Shown here one piece after another: positions 29,101 through 38,038 of a DNA stretch of 64,000 nucleotides. The stretch's first letter is position 1; each line of letters starts with the position of its first letter. The stretch comes from Leptospira licerasiae serovar Varillal str. VAR 010 (GTDB lineage: Bacteria > Spirochaetota > Leptospiria > Leptospirales > Leptospiraceae). The DNA lies in assembly GCF_000244755.1 (NCBI RefSeq), contig NZ_AHOO02000005.1:1-64000 (forward strand). The letters run 5' to 3'. A program made the position numbers and the translations under genes. The notes beneath the pieces are model-generated. The model was not told the DNA's origin. It was given only the letters and a program-made list of their open reading frames with translations, and made no database searches.

Positions 29101-29628
29101 TCAGTCTTGGGAATATTTTCCCTCCGACACTTGTTTTCGCAACTGTTTTACCCTGTCCTCAAAAGAACCGTCATTCAAACCGGACTCACTAAATACAAAG
29201 TTCCCTAAAAAAGACATCATCTCTTGGTCATGCCGAACAGGACGTCCCTTTTGAAGATCGATAAAAGAAAACTGTGCTCTTAAAACAGCCTTCAACCGAC
29301 TTCCTTCCTTGTCCAAAAGTAAGTATTCATTGTGGATCGTTGCGGGAGTCAGCTTGATCAAACGAGTTACGATCTTCACAACATCGTTCTGCTTGACCGG
29401 TTCCAAATATTGAGTCTCCACTTTACTTACCACCCAAGATTTACCCGAGCTGGAACCGTATTCGTAAAAATCGAAATTTGCGGTCTCCCTCAACTGCTCG
29501 GAACGAGCTTCCAAAAAATAATCCATATACCTTGCGTTATTCAAATGCCCGAAAGGATCACAATCCTGGAAGCGAATCCTTGCAAAACTATAAGGGGAAA
29601 GCACCGGTTTATCAATCGTCAATTCCAT
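29101..29628 (-). CDS. 4HBT-type acyl-CoA thioesterase
   Basis: About 175 residues of hot-dog fold. FQDCDPFGHLNNARYMDYFLEAR is the 4-hydroxybenzoyl-CoA thioesterase signature, with the catalytic Asp in CDPFGHLNN. It should hydrolyse an acyl-CoA in the cytosol. The ATG at 29628 has AGGAG seven bases upstream and is chosen over a start ten codons further out. First gene of the thioesterase-marR pair. Confidence 0.85.
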   Translation of the reverse strand: MELTIDKPVLSPYSFARIRFQDCDPFGHLNNARYMDYFLEARSEQLRETANFDFYEYGSSSGKSWVVSKVETQYLEPVKQNDVVKIVTRLIKLTPATIHNEYLLLDKEGSRLKAVLRAQFSFIDLQKGRPVRHDQEMMSFLGNFVFSESGLNDGSFEDRVKQLRKQVSEGKYSQD

Positions 29629-29658
29629 ACCGAATCTCCTAAGAGAAATAATGTGCAC

Positions 29659-29691
29659 TTACATATATGTAATTACACATGTGTAATTACA
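29659..29691. promoter_or_regulatory. Overlapping palindromes, probable MarR operator
   Basis: A perfect 24-base palindrome spans 29668-29691; each half reads TGTAATTACACA. A second palindrome, TTACATATATGTAA, spans 29659-29672 and shares bases with it. They lie 31-63 bases before the thioesterase ATG, where a promoter must be. Paired AT-rich palindromes of this kind are typical for MarR dimers, and a marR gene is the second gene of the operon. Confidence 0.7.
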
Positions 29692-29782
29692 GGAATTAGA
29701 CCTGTCGAAACCTTGGTCAAGGCAAAAAATCACATTTTCCGCGCTATTGGAGCTCCTAAAAAAGGGTTCTAATTTTGGAAGG

Positions 29783-30685
29783 TCAGTCCAGTTTCGAAGG
29801 CAGAAGGTCTAATAACTCGGACCACTTTTTTTTATCCTCTATGCTGATCTTACTTCTTCTATCATAGCGAATATTATAAATTCCGAATTCTCCTCTATAC
29901 AATTTAGAAACCTGTGCTGATGAAGTCAGCCTACCACAACCGGAATGCTCCCAGGAATACGAAATTTTTCCCGACTTCTCAGACTCCAAACCCCAAATAA
30001 CGTTCGGACATTCCTTTTTTTTACCGGACTCCAATAAGGAATAAATTTCAGATGGAGAAGAAGCTCTCACTTTATAAACATGAATGGAAAGCATTTCATT
30101 CCAGAACAATAAAGACTCGGACTTAGGGACGTATTGTAATAATGCCTGATCCATTCTGTCCACATCCGAGACCAGTCTCCACTCCCTCCCGTCCAGGCGA
30201 ATAGATTCCCCTTCCGCATCCAATAGAAGGTCCTTTCTGAACTGTTTTTTATCTGATTCATGGACGGATACCTCTGTTTGCAAATGAGTAATCTGTCCAT
30301 TATCGTTTTTTAATGCGATCCGGATCCATTTACGAGTAGTCCCGATCTTTCGGATCCATTCTTTGTTTTCGGAGGCTTCTATCTTAAATTTCAAAAGGAC
30401 AGACCCAACTGAAAGTGGTTTTTCCTGTTGGAATAACGGAATGTCGGAAGAATTTTCATTTAATTCAAATCCTTCTATGCCTATCAAAAATGGATTTTTT
30501 ACCATTCCTTTCACGAAGATCTCTATTTTCCTAGGTTCCGTTCTATAAAAGATCTTCTCTATTTTAAACCAATCGTTTTCAGATTTCTTCTTGCGGACCA
30601 TATCCGGAAAACAAAAAGTAAATAAGAATATACAAAAAATAGAAATTACTATTTTAGAATGTAATTTTCCTGAAGAAAGATACAA
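29783..30685 (-). CDS. Hypothetical lipoprotein
   Basis: About 300 residues. With the TTG start at 30685 (GCAGG just upstream) the protein begins with a short basic leader and a hydrophobic stretch ending FTFC, a lipobox-like site. A longer frame reaches 30766 but would overlap the upstream gene by 79 bases. The mature part is Lys/Ser/Glu-rich with no recognised domain. It starts two bases after the upstream membrane-protein gene ends, so the two form an operon. Confidence 0.6.
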   Translation of the reverse strand: MYLSSGKLHSKIVISIFCIFLFTFCFPDMVRKKKSENDWFKIEKIFYRTEPRKIEIFVKGMVKNPFLIGIEGFELNENSSDIPLFQQEKPLSVGSVLLKFKIEASENKEWIRKIGTTRKWIRIALKNDNGQITHLQTEVSVHESDKKQFRKDLLLDAEGESIRLDGREWRLVSDVDRMDQALLQYVPKSESLLFWNEMLSIHVYKVRASSPSEIYSLLESGKKKECPNVIWGLESEKSGKISYSWEHSGCGRLTSSAQVSKLYRGEFGIYNIRYDRRSKISIEDKKKWSELLDLLPSKLD

Positions 30686-30687
30686 AA

Positions 30688-31386
30688 TTAACCTGCAACG
30701 AATCTTCTTCGAATAGAAACAAAATGAGCGAATAAGACGGAAGGAACTATAAAAGAAGGCAACCATACGTAGGGGAATTGGAGCACCGCAATGTTCGGCC
30801 TTTCAAAAGATAATTTTTGGAAAGGCCCCGGCGCGGATAAGATCCCCAAGGCCACTATATTCAGTAAAAATAATAGGCCTACTATATTCCAAAACAAAAT
30901 CCAATTTTTAGAAGAGGAACGTCGATTCAAAATAAAAAATGCAGCAATCGGAGCGGTCAACCCGATTAGAATGTCGAAATTCCAACCTGCAAATGTCATA
31001 CTGATAGGGATCCAGCCGTACATTGCCAACCAATATAAAACTAACTCCACCGGTATCCTGGCCAAATGTAAATATGTTAAATTGACTTCTGGGATCTGAT
31101 CCATCCAAGCTCTACTGGATGGAAAAAAGAAAAGTAAAACTAAAAACAAGACCGGTGGGGCAACCGCACATAAAAATCTAGGCGGAAAAGAGTCAGTAAC
31201 AAGATAAAATCCGACCCCACTTAAGATCCCTTGCAATACAAGCCAAGCAGCCAAAACCAAAAGTATCAAAGAAGAGCCGATCCAATTTTTTCTAGAGCCC
31301 AGGATGAGTGAGAAAAAATATCCTAAAATAGCAAATACGGTAGAACCGAAAATTATCGGAACAAGTGGCGGGAGATGAGCAGACAT
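30688..31386 (-). CDS. Hypothetical polytopic membrane protein
   Basis: About 232 residues and roughly seven predicted membrane helices, ending in a basic tail (HFVSIRRRF). The ATG at 31386 has GGAG upstream and is preferred over a TTG eight codons earlier. Family not recognised. Followed directly by the hypothetical lipoprotein gene. Confidence 0.6.
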   Translation of the reverse strand: MSAHLPPLVPIIFGSTVFAILGYFFSLILGSRKNWIGSSLILLVLAAWLVLQGILSGVGFYLVTDSFPPRFLCAVAPPVLFLVLLFFFPSSRAWMDQIPEVNLTYLHLARIPVELVLYWLAMYGWIPISMTFAGWNFDILIGLTAPIAAFFILNRRSSSKNWILFWNIVGLLFLLNIVALGILSAPGPFQKLSFERPNIAVLQFPYVWLPSFIVPSVLFAHFVSIRRRFVAG

Positions 31387-31561
31387 TACGATCTCCAAAA
31401 TGAGGCCCAAATCATTGGAATTTCAGAAAATATGGCAATCACTTTCCTGGAAAATTGAGGCAATTCTTCCTTCTCCTTTTTCACCTAAGCGCCGTATTTT
31501 GTTGGAATTCCCACAAGATTCCCTTCTAATGATAGGATAGAACTAGTATCCAGGATAAATC

Positions 31562-32461
31562 ATGGCCTCCCAGAATTTCTCTTTTTCGATATCTCGATCC
31601 AGACTGTTTCAATTTTTTACGATCTTACTCATCTCCGTTTCTTTGATCGGAATTCTTGCTGAACCGAAAAAAGGAGTCCACGAAGATGTTTTCGAATATA
31701 AGGTAAAGAAGAACGATACCTTATCCAAAATCGCAAAGGAATTCCTGCAAGACCCAAGAAATTGGAAAGAATTATTAAAATATAATGAAATTCCAAACCC
31801 TTCTTTGATTAGAGAGGGTACAACTCTTCTCATCCCAGGCTTCTTAAGAAAGGACACTATTTCCGCGACAGGAGAAATCATAAAACCTAATGCAGGTCCA
31901 GTGGCAATTGCAGATTTCCAAAAGGGACAAGTTCAATTCTCAAGAGATTTTACCCCGACAGGACTCCCGGCAAGTTGGTCCAAACTTTCCAAAGACCAAT
32001 TATTGAACATGGACGATTGGGTCCAAACTGGACAAGGCTCTTCTTCTAAAATCATATTCACCAAAAACGGAACAGTCGTAGAGCTAAGAGAGAAGACCTT
32101 AACCAAGATAGTAAAAACAACTTCAGAATCTATTTCGGAATTTAAACTGAATAAGGATGGAGGGATTCTTGAACTCAAGTCCGGATATCTGGAGGCTAAG
32201 GTACCTCCTAAAAAGCCGGGAGATGATACTCGCAAATTTATGGTAGTAACTCCTACGGCTGTTGTGGGAGTGAGAGGAACTGAATTATACGTGAATGCTC
32301 CCGATCCTGAAAATACTATGGTCGGATGTTACAAAGGAGAATTAGAAGTCTCCGCTGAAGGAAAAACAGTGGCGGTTCCTGCCGGATTCGGAACTACTGT
32401 GGTAAAAGGACAGGCGCCTTCCAAACCGGAAAAACTTCCCGAAAAGGTTGAGTTAGAGTGA
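31562..32461 (+). CDS. LysM-FecR domain surface protein
   Basis: 299 residues: a signal/anchor segment (about 14-36), one LysM domain (YKVKKNDTLSKIAKEFLQDP to LLIPG, about 48-97) for peptidoglycan binding, then a FecR-like domain (VVTPTAVVGVRGTELYVNA) of unknown ligand. The LysM-FecR pairing is common in Leptospira and other envelope proteins. Its stop overlaps the GTG start of the next gene, so the two are co-translated. Confidence 0.8.
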   Translation: MASQNFSFSISRSRLFQFFTILLISVSLIGILAEPKKGVHEDVFEYKVKKNDTLSKIAKEFLQDPRNWKELLKYNEIPNPSLIREGTTLLIPGFLRKDTISATGEIIKPNAGPVAIADFQKGQVQFSRDFTPTGLPASWSKLSKDQLLNMDDWVQTGQGSSSKIIFTKNGTVVELREKTLTKIVKTTSESISEFKLNKDGGILELKSGYLEAKVPPKKPGDDTRKFMVVTPTAVVGVRGTELYVNAPDPENTMVGCYKGELEVSAEGKTVAVPAGFGTTVVKGQAPSKPEKLPEKVELE

Positions 32462-33699
32462 GAATTCTGGATCGGAATATTATAAAATATAAATTTTCAT
32501 TTTTATTATCTTTTCTGCTTCTTCTTTCGGGAGAGGCATTTTCCGAACAACAAAGAGTAAGCCTTCGTTGGAAACCTAGCCAAGGTGCAGAAAGTTATCT
32601 GATCGAACTTTCAGAAGATAGGGAATTTCTAAGAATACATCATTTTTATAAGACTAAAAACTTCCGTTATGAATTCAATTCACAAGATTCAAAGTTCTAC
32701 GTTCGTGTAGTCGGGATCAATGTGGATGGAGGAAGAGGAGTTTCCTCTCCGATAATATCTTTGGCCGAAAAATTCGCCGCTGCACCTAAAGTAAAAGTGG
32801 AGAGGCCTTCTACAGTAGTCGCTTCTTCAGAAGAATTGCGGATCTCTCTGGGCGGCGATCCTAAGACGGGCGAACCTTCCTCCAATTCTCCCGGATCTGC
32901 AAACTCCCAAAAACAAGTACCCGTTTCTACATATTATAGAGTGAACGGAGGCGAATGGCAAAGGTACGACGGTTCCATTTCTCTTTCCCAAGAAGGTTGG
33001 AACGAGGTGGAATTCTATTCCGAAGATATATTAGGAAATAAAGAAACGCCTAAAAAGACAAAATATCTCAAAGACACGACCGCCCCCCAAGTCCGTTTGA
33101 TAGGAGAAAAGAAGGGACAATCAGGTTTAATTGAGATCAAATCCGGAGCAGAACTTACATTACAGGTTACTGAAGAAGGTTCCGGAATGGAAGAGATCAC
33201 GATCAATCTTGCAGCCAGAGACGGAAGCGGAGCAGAAGTGAACTTAACGCTCTCCGGAGAAGAGACAAAGAAACCGATCAAAATTTCTTCCTCCGGTATA
33301 GACGGACTTTCGACTCTTCGTTGGGAAGCGAATGACAAAGCAGGGAATTATATACAATCAGAGATCCCTTTACTGATAGATGCGAAACATCCAGTCTGCG
33401 TATTCGCTCCTACAGAAGGTAAACTTCGGGAAGATGGGATCTATTATCTAAAAGAAAACGGACTCATTGCTATTCGTTGTGAAGACCCGGGCACTGGATC
33501 AGGACTTTCTAAATTGGAATACAGAATAGGAAATGGTCAGGTTCAGCCTTACCAAAGTCCGATTGGATTCAACACCGGAGTTCATTCGGTGACAGTTTAT
33601 ACTTCGGATAAAGTCGGAAACCAAGCAGAGTTCAAGATCAAAGTGAACGCGTTAAAGCCTGATTGGCAGAAGACCGGATCCGAACTTCAAGAAAAATAA
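32458..33699 (+). CDS. OmpL47-type repeat protein
   Basis: 413 residues with a cleavable signal peptide (about 12-29). An N-terminal fibronectin-III-like segment (VSLRWKPSQGAESYLIELSED) is followed by Ig-like/OmpL47-type modules. These carry the recurring pattern YRVNGGEWQRYDGSISL...DILGNKE and DTTAPQVRLIG. Leptospiral OmpL47 was described as an outer-membrane, fibronectin-binding protein. The GTG start overlaps the FecR gene; a bidirectional terminator follows. Confidence 0.75.
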   Translation: MRILDRNIIKYKFSFLLSFLLLLSGEAFSEQQRVSLRWKPSQGAESYLIELSEDREFLRIHHFYKTKNFRYEFNSQDSKFYVRVVGINVDGGRGVSSPIISLAEKFAAAPKVKVERPSTVVASSEELRISLGGDPKTGEPSSNSPGSANSQKQVPVSTYYRVNGGEWQRYDGSISLSQEGWNEVEFYSEDILGNKETPKKTKYLKDTTAPQVRLIGEKKGQSGLIEIKSGAELTLQVTEEGSGMEEITINLAARDGSGAEVNLTLSGEETKKPIKISSSGIDGLSTLRWEANDKAGNYIQSEIPLLIDAKHPVCVFAPTEGKLREDGIYYLKENGLIAIRCEDPGTGSGLSKLEYRIGNGQVQPYQSPIGFNTGVHSVTVYTSDKVGNQAEFKIKVNALKPDWQKTGSELQEK

Positions 33700-33768
33700 G
33701 AATAAAAGATTATTACAGCGCCGCTCCCAGCTTCCCTGGGGTTCACGCTACGACTATAAAGAAAGAAG

Positions 33769-33797
33769 AAGGGACCCGTATTTTCAACGGATCCCTT
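33769..33797. terminator. Bidirectional terminator between convergent OmpL47-type genes
   Basis: AAGGGACCCG (33769-33778) pairs with CGGATCCCTT (33788-33797) with one mismatch and a 9-base loop. A-rich sequence precedes and T-rich sequence follows. It stands between the stops of two convergent genes. Confidence 0.75.
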
Positions 33798-33807
33798 TTG
33801 GCGGTTC

Positions 33808-34845
33808 CTAATTTTCTGTGCTTGGTGAAGCAGAAGAACTTGCAGGTTTAGTTGCCGGGGCTGGAGAGCTAGGCTTATTATCCACTTTCTGGATCTTAGT
33901 CTCAGGAGGAGTGGTATCTACTATAAAAGCGATCTTCTTCACATCACTTTCGTTACCGACCGAATCTACTGATTTAGCTTCGATCGTGTGATTTCCTTGT
34001 GCTTCTACAGAAACTGGATCAGCGTATAATTTCCATTCGCCTGAATCCAATTTATAAAAGATCTGCTTAATTCCGGATAATGTATCCGAAGCCTTGATGG
34101 TAAAAGCATTTCCGCTTTTCACAAAAATTTTATCTTTTACGGTTACAAGAGCAGAACCGAAAAGTTCAACCATCGGTTTCTCTTGGTCCACTGTTACTGC
34201 CAAAACGGAATCGGTAGAAGTATTTCCTGACTTATCAGTTGCAGAAAATTTAATGGTGTTCACCCCGGCTTTTTCCAACTGGATGGGTTTACCGTCATAA
34301 ACTTTTGGCTCTGCTCCATTGATAGAGACCTTGATATCTTGAACACCCGCCAGGTTATCCTGAGCGGTAATAGAGTACGTTAGAGTTTTAGTAGCATAGT
34401 TCGTATTTTCATGAACTATTAATGCAGCACTTGGAGTGATCTTGGTAGAAGGAGGGGTATTATCCACAAGAACGTTAAAATGTTTTTCCGGTTCTTTATT
34501 CCCGGCTTTATCCACCGCTCTGTAAGTGATCTTAGTCAGACCTTCTCTTACCAATGTAATAGAAGAAACATATTTAGTATAATCTCCTGATCCGATCTTA
34601 TATTCGATATAATCCACACTGGAACCCTCGTCCTTAGAGTTAAATTCGAAGGAAGATTGGGAGTTGATATATAGATCCGGTTTTTCTCCGGAAGATGATT
34701 CTCTTTCCGTTCCGGACGGCTTAGTAGTTTCCGCCTTAGGCGTGGTAGATTTCGGAGGAGCAGTCGTACCTGGCGAAGTTTGAGCGAGAATAGCGCTGGA
34801 GACTAGCATACTTGCTAGAAGGACCCATAAGGGATTACGATTCAT
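33808..34845 (-). CDS. ompL47: OmpL47-like outer-membrane/Ig-like protein
   Basis: About 345 residues. Signal peptide (VLLASMLVSSAILAQ), a Thr/Pro/Lys-rich spacer of about 45 residues, then three or four repeated modules. Each has IEYKIGSGDYTKY or FYKLDSGEWKLY, a DKAGNK/DSVGNE turn and D-TPP strand starts, i.e. OmpL47-type beta domains. The tail is Pro/Ser/Ala-rich. The ATG at 34845 has GGAGA upstream; a longer frame (to 34899) is unlikely. The symbol is given by resemblance and could be a paralogue. Confidence 0.7.
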   Translation of the reverse strand: MNRNPLWVLLASMLVSSAILAQTSPGTTAPPKSTTPKAETTKPSGTERESSSGEKPDLYINSQSSFEFNSKDEGSSVDYIEYKIGSGDYTKYVSSITLVREGLTKITYRAVDKAGNKEPEKHFNVLVDNTPPSTKITPSAALIVHENTNYATKTLTYSITAQDNLAGVQDIKVSINGAEPKVYDGKPIQLEKAGVNTIKFSATDKSGNTSTDSVLAVTVDQEKPMVELFGSALVTVKDKIFVKSGNAFTIKASDTLSGIKQIFYKLDSGEWKLYADPVSVEAQGNHTIEAKSVDSVGNESDVKKIAFIVDTTPPETKIQKVDNKPSSPAPATKPASSSASPSTEN

Positions 34846-34975
34846 TCTTTTCTCCAATGGAAAATTAGTGTTATCACTGTTTGACGAGAAAATATACACG
34901 GAATCTTCTCTTTCTTTGTGAGAAATTTGAAAAAATTCCGACTAAATTTCGTCAACTTTCCGGAGAAAAAATCTT

Positions 34976-35458
34976 CTATTTCTTTTCCTTTTTAGAGAAG
35001 GATCCGGACTTCCAAAATTTGTAAACTGGCAAAAAACTGCCTAAAACAGGCAATAACATCAAAATAGCGTAGATCCTAGAAAACAGACTTGCTGCTCCGT
35101 TCTGGACCACATTCGTAGCGTTATACAATGTCAGATCGGAAACGATTACTACGCATAAATCGTAATTTTGTAATGTAGAATATACGAAATAAACGGGGAT
35201 ATAAGCGATATAAAAATACAAACTAACCAAGAATGGAAAGACCACGAGCGACTGTCCCACCAAACCGCCCGAAGGTGATCCGAACCAAACTAAAAACAAG
35301 GCCAAGACTGAAATCGCAAAAGAAGCCTGAGTAAATAAAAGAAAAATACTATCGTCGCCTTGTGTGCAGGTACCCGCTTCTGCCAAAACGATACATAACG
35401 GAATGAATAAGAATAGAAGGTCGCCGAGCCAAAATAGGATTTTTTTAAGTATATTCAT
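34976..35458 (-). CDS. Hypothetical four-helix membrane protein
   Basis: 160 residues with four predicted membrane helices and a basic Ser/Lys C-terminus. Family unknown. Its ATG follows directly on the stop codon of the DUF488 remnant (TAAATG). It was therefore probably translationally coupled to the intact version of that gene. Confidence 0.6.
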   Translation of the reverse strand: MNILKKILFWLGDLLFLFIPLCIVLAEAGTCTQGDDSIFLLFTQASFAISVLALFLVWFGSPSGGLVGQSLVVFPFLVSLYFYIAYIPVYFVYSTLQNYDLCVVIVSDLTLYNATNVVQNGAASLFSRIYAILMLLPVLGSFLPVYKFWKSGSFSKKEKK

Positions 35459-35660
35459 TTATTTGGACAAAAATTCCTTTAGCACAATCGCTTTATTATA
35501 TTCCAGATTTTTAGAAGAATATAAAAAGGTGATCACTTTTTCATCCATAGAAACTTTTAATTTTTCCAAACCTTCCGGGTTGGATTTTAATTCTGCCCAA
35601 TATCTTTTTTCCATCCTCTTCGGAAGGGGCGTCATACACTCTTTTGATCTTGATCTGCAT
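35459..35660 (-). pseudogene. DUF488 (YeaO-like) remnant with internal deletion
   Basis: The start MQIKIKRVYDAPSEEDG matches the N-terminus of DUF488 proteins. The end RYWAELKSNPEGLEKL, VITFLYSSKNLEYN and AIVLKEFL matches their C-terminus, in a different frame. The usual central block of about 45-50 residues (the LVDRLWPRG region) is absent. The breakpoint is an A6 run at 35605-35610. The remaining length is not a multiple of three, so the frame is broken. It overlaps the nitroreductase stop (TAATG) and abuts the membrane-protein start, showing it was part of an operon. Confidence 0.75.
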
Positions 35661-36835
35661 TAAATGATAAAATCTTTAGTATCTCTTCTCGGACTATAAT
35701 AATGATAGTCGCTTCTTCCTAAACGAACCAACATCTGGATTTTTTCTCCCGGCTTTAAAGAAGATTCGAATTCATTCCTGATCTGATCCATTTCAGGATA
35801 TTCTTGTAGAATTTGGCTCATCGGATGAAGAGAAAATCCGTTTTTAGTCGCGGCTAAATGCAAACGAAGATAATCCCTTCCCGCTTGGACCCAATCAATA
35901 ATTTCATTACGGTTCGTTTTCAGAAAAATAAATCCCTTAGAACTTTCTACCATGGAAGTAAACATATCCATACCTGCTTTTTTATTTTCAGGCGAATGCC
36001 AACTTTCTGCTCCATGTTTTAAGAAAAAATTTCGAGCGAAATAATATTTCAAACCTGAAACCCCGTTGGCTCTAAGAGAAAGCCCATCTTTATATTTTCC
36101 GATCTCTTCGTCGTTGTAACGAAACCAAATTCTGGATTCTTCATACGTATTATAAGTATCCGTTTCCATTTGCATCGCAGCGACCAATCGTTTTCCTAAG
36201 TTCTCCGATCCTTCTTTCGCGACAAATTTTAGTTCGGAATATAAGACTGTGGAATCTTTATAGATCTTTTCAAAATCATCCGGGGTTAGATCATCACCTT
36301 CGTAAATACTTCTTCTTGTTACTCTATCTGAAATAAATTCGGACAAGGGATTTCGAACCAGATCTTCTTGTTTGACTAAAACAATTTTGGCGATCGGCTT
36401 TTTGCCCATATCCGCAATCGTATATTTTCCTTCCGGAAAAAGTGAAACTTCTGCCAGATAACCGAATACTTGAGTTCCTAAACTTAGATTTTCTAGAAAG
36501 GTCCCTTGTCCTATATGGATTTGTCGAAAGGTAGGATCGGTATCTTTTAATAAACGTCTTTCATCCACATACAAAAGCGCAGAATGATCGTCTATAAGTT
36601 TGAATTTCCAAGGTTGTACATTATGAGGATTGGGAGCAGTAATCCCGATACGAAGAGCTTTTAAGATAGGAGAAATATTTTCGGAAAGAAACTCAGGATC
36701 GAATGGATTTTTTCTTTCGTAATCATATCTTTCCTTGGAGGAAGTTTTACAATATTGTAAAACTTGTGAAGTAGAAAGAAAAGCACCGAAGCTCATTCCA
36801 TATTTTATAAAAGTTTTTCGACTGATAGAAACCAT
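35660..36835 (-). CDS. Acg-type nitroreductase/FMN oxidoreductase
   Basis: 391 residues resembling the Acg-family FMN-binding nitroreductases: ITAPNPHNVQPWKF near residue 65, DRVTRRSIYEGD, and GFSLHPMSQILQEYPEM near the end. The N-terminus SRKTFIKYG...LQYCK looks like a Tat-type leader with a possible lipobox. Some homologues sequester or reduce flavin rather than nitro compounds. It precedes the DUF488 remnant with overlapping stop and start. Confidence 0.78.
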   Translation of the reverse strand: MVSISRKTFIKYGMSFGAFLSTSQVLQYCKTSSKERYDYERKNPFDPEFLSENISPILKALRIGITAPNPHNVQPWKFKLIDDHSALLYVDERRLLKDTDPTFRQIHIGQGTFLENLSLGTQVFGYLAEVSLFPEGKYTIADMGKKPIAKIVLVKQEDLVRNPLSEFISDRVTRRSIYEGDDLTPDDFEKIYKDSTVLYSELKFVAKEGSENLGKRLVAAMQMETDTYNTYEESRIWFRYNDEEIGKYKDGLSLRANGVSGLKYYFARNFFLKHGAESWHSPENKKAGMDMFTSMVESSKGFIFLKTNRNEIIDWVQAGRDYLRLHLAATKNGFSLHPMSQILQEYPEMDQIRNEFESSLKPGEKIQMLVRLGRSDYHYYSPRRDTKDFII

Positions 36836-36886
36836 GGCCGAAAAACCTAAGGGAAACTAAGTCGGAGTCAATCTAATTCGAAAAAA

Positions 36887-37348
36887 CTATTCCCAATAAT
36901 TTATCATCAATTCTTTAGACCAATCAGGCTGAGAAATCCCGGACATAGGCAGGAATTCGCGCATCACAGGTTTTATATCCACTACCGGCGTCCCATCGAT
37001 CGCATCCAAATATTTCACTAAAAGTTTTTTCCCATCTCGTCTCAAAAGTTCTACAATCGTAGAGCCAAGATGATTCGGGCGATTTTTCTTTCTTTGAGCA
37101 AAGATACCAACCTTAGGCCATCTTTTATTCTCTCTAGGATGTTCACTGCCCAAAACAGGTTTCAGTCCGATAGCCTTATGAAAGATATAAATAATCTCCA
37201 AATGGGAGAAAGTATCGATCCCGTCCAAGGACTCAGCGGGAATATTTTCCTCCAACTCGATCTCAGAAACAATTTCTGCCCAGTAATCATCCTGGATCTC
37301 TGATCTAGAGTTGGAGACCTTTGCGATCGGCCGAATCGTAAATTCCAT
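36887..37348 (-). CDS. trmO: tRNA m6t6A37 methyltransferase TrmO-like
   Basis: A 153-residue beta-barrel protein of the TrmO/TsaA (YaeB) family, which methylates N6-threonylcarbamoyladenosine in tRNA using SAM. Visible blocks: IRPIAKVSNSRSE, DGIDTFSHLEIIYIFHKA, KVGIFAQRKKNRPNHLGSTIVELL and the late DAIDGTPVVDIKPV. It is shorter than the E. coli protein because the C-terminal domain is absent, as in many archaeal and bacterial members. Confidence 0.82.
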   Translation of the reverse strand: MEFTIRPIAKVSNSRSEIQDDYWAEIVSEIELEENIPAESLDGIDTFSHLEIIYIFHKAIGLKPVLGSEHPRENKRWPKVGIFAQRKKNRPNHLGSTIVELLRRDGKKLLVKYLDAIDGTPVVDIKPVMREFLPMSGISQPDWSKELMINYWE

Positions 37349-37411
37349 AAAAGCCTCTTTCCATCTAAAAGATGTCCTAAGAGACGATGGAAAATACTCC
37401 TCTGCAAGAAA

Positions 37412-38038
37412 TTAATTTCCGGCTTCCGGTTTAGCGTTTAGATATTCTTTGAATTTTGCTAGGTCACTTCCTACAAAGGAAATCGTGATTGGCTCGGTTC
37501 CTGAATAAAGTCTGATCGAAAATTCATTTGCATTTCGTATCGCTTCTTCGTCCTCACCTTTTAATAAAAAAGTGCCTTTCAATTCAAAATGAGCGTGAGA
37601 CTTTACATTGATGTGCACATTTTGCGAGTTTGAAACGTTTTGAGTGTTGTTTCCAGTTGCACCTGAAGAAATTGTAGTTACCCTTTCCGATAAAGTGTTA
37701 CCAAATATTAAAGGAGAAACTTTATCCCCAATCTTTACAAAGCCACTTTTTTCGATCGGTCTATTTAACGAAGTCGCATAAATAGTAAATTGTGTCACAG
37801 TAGGATTAATTTTATTGATCCCAATCTCGCGCGTAAAGTCCAGAATCACACCATATTTCATAGATTCGAAAGGAGCACCCGGCATAGCTTCTTCCGACTT
37901 CACATACATTTTTAAATTTACATTATGAATATTCTTAAAACTGTCTTTCGTTACTTTAACTTTTCCAAAGCCCGCAGGTGTAATACATCCTATCATAACA
38001 AAAAATAAAAGAAATAATATGATTAATTTTTTAAACAA
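37412..38038 (-). CDS. Hypothetical lipoprotein
   Basis: 208 residues with a strong signal peptide and lipobox VMIGC at about residue 18. The mature protein is beta-rich with an Asn/Ser-rich internal stretch (TGNNTQNVSNSQNVHINV). No family recognised. It stands alone before a 418-base non-coding gap. Confidence 0.65.
   Translation of the reverse strand: MFKKLIILFLLFFVMIGCITPAGFGKVKVTKDSFKNIHNVNLKMYVKSEEAMPGAPFESMKYGVILDFTREIGINKINPTVTQFTIYATSLNRPIEKSGFVKIGDKVSPLIFGNTLSERVTTISSGATGNNTQNVSNSQNVHINVKSHAHFELKGTFLLKGEDEEAIRNANEFSIRLYSGTEPITISFVGSDLAKFKEYLNAKPEAGN

Noticed and set aside
30686..30766. Longer start of the hypothetical lipoprotein gene
   Set aside because: It would overlap the upstream gene by 79 bases; the TTG at 30685 with GCAGG gives a normal lipoprotein leader.
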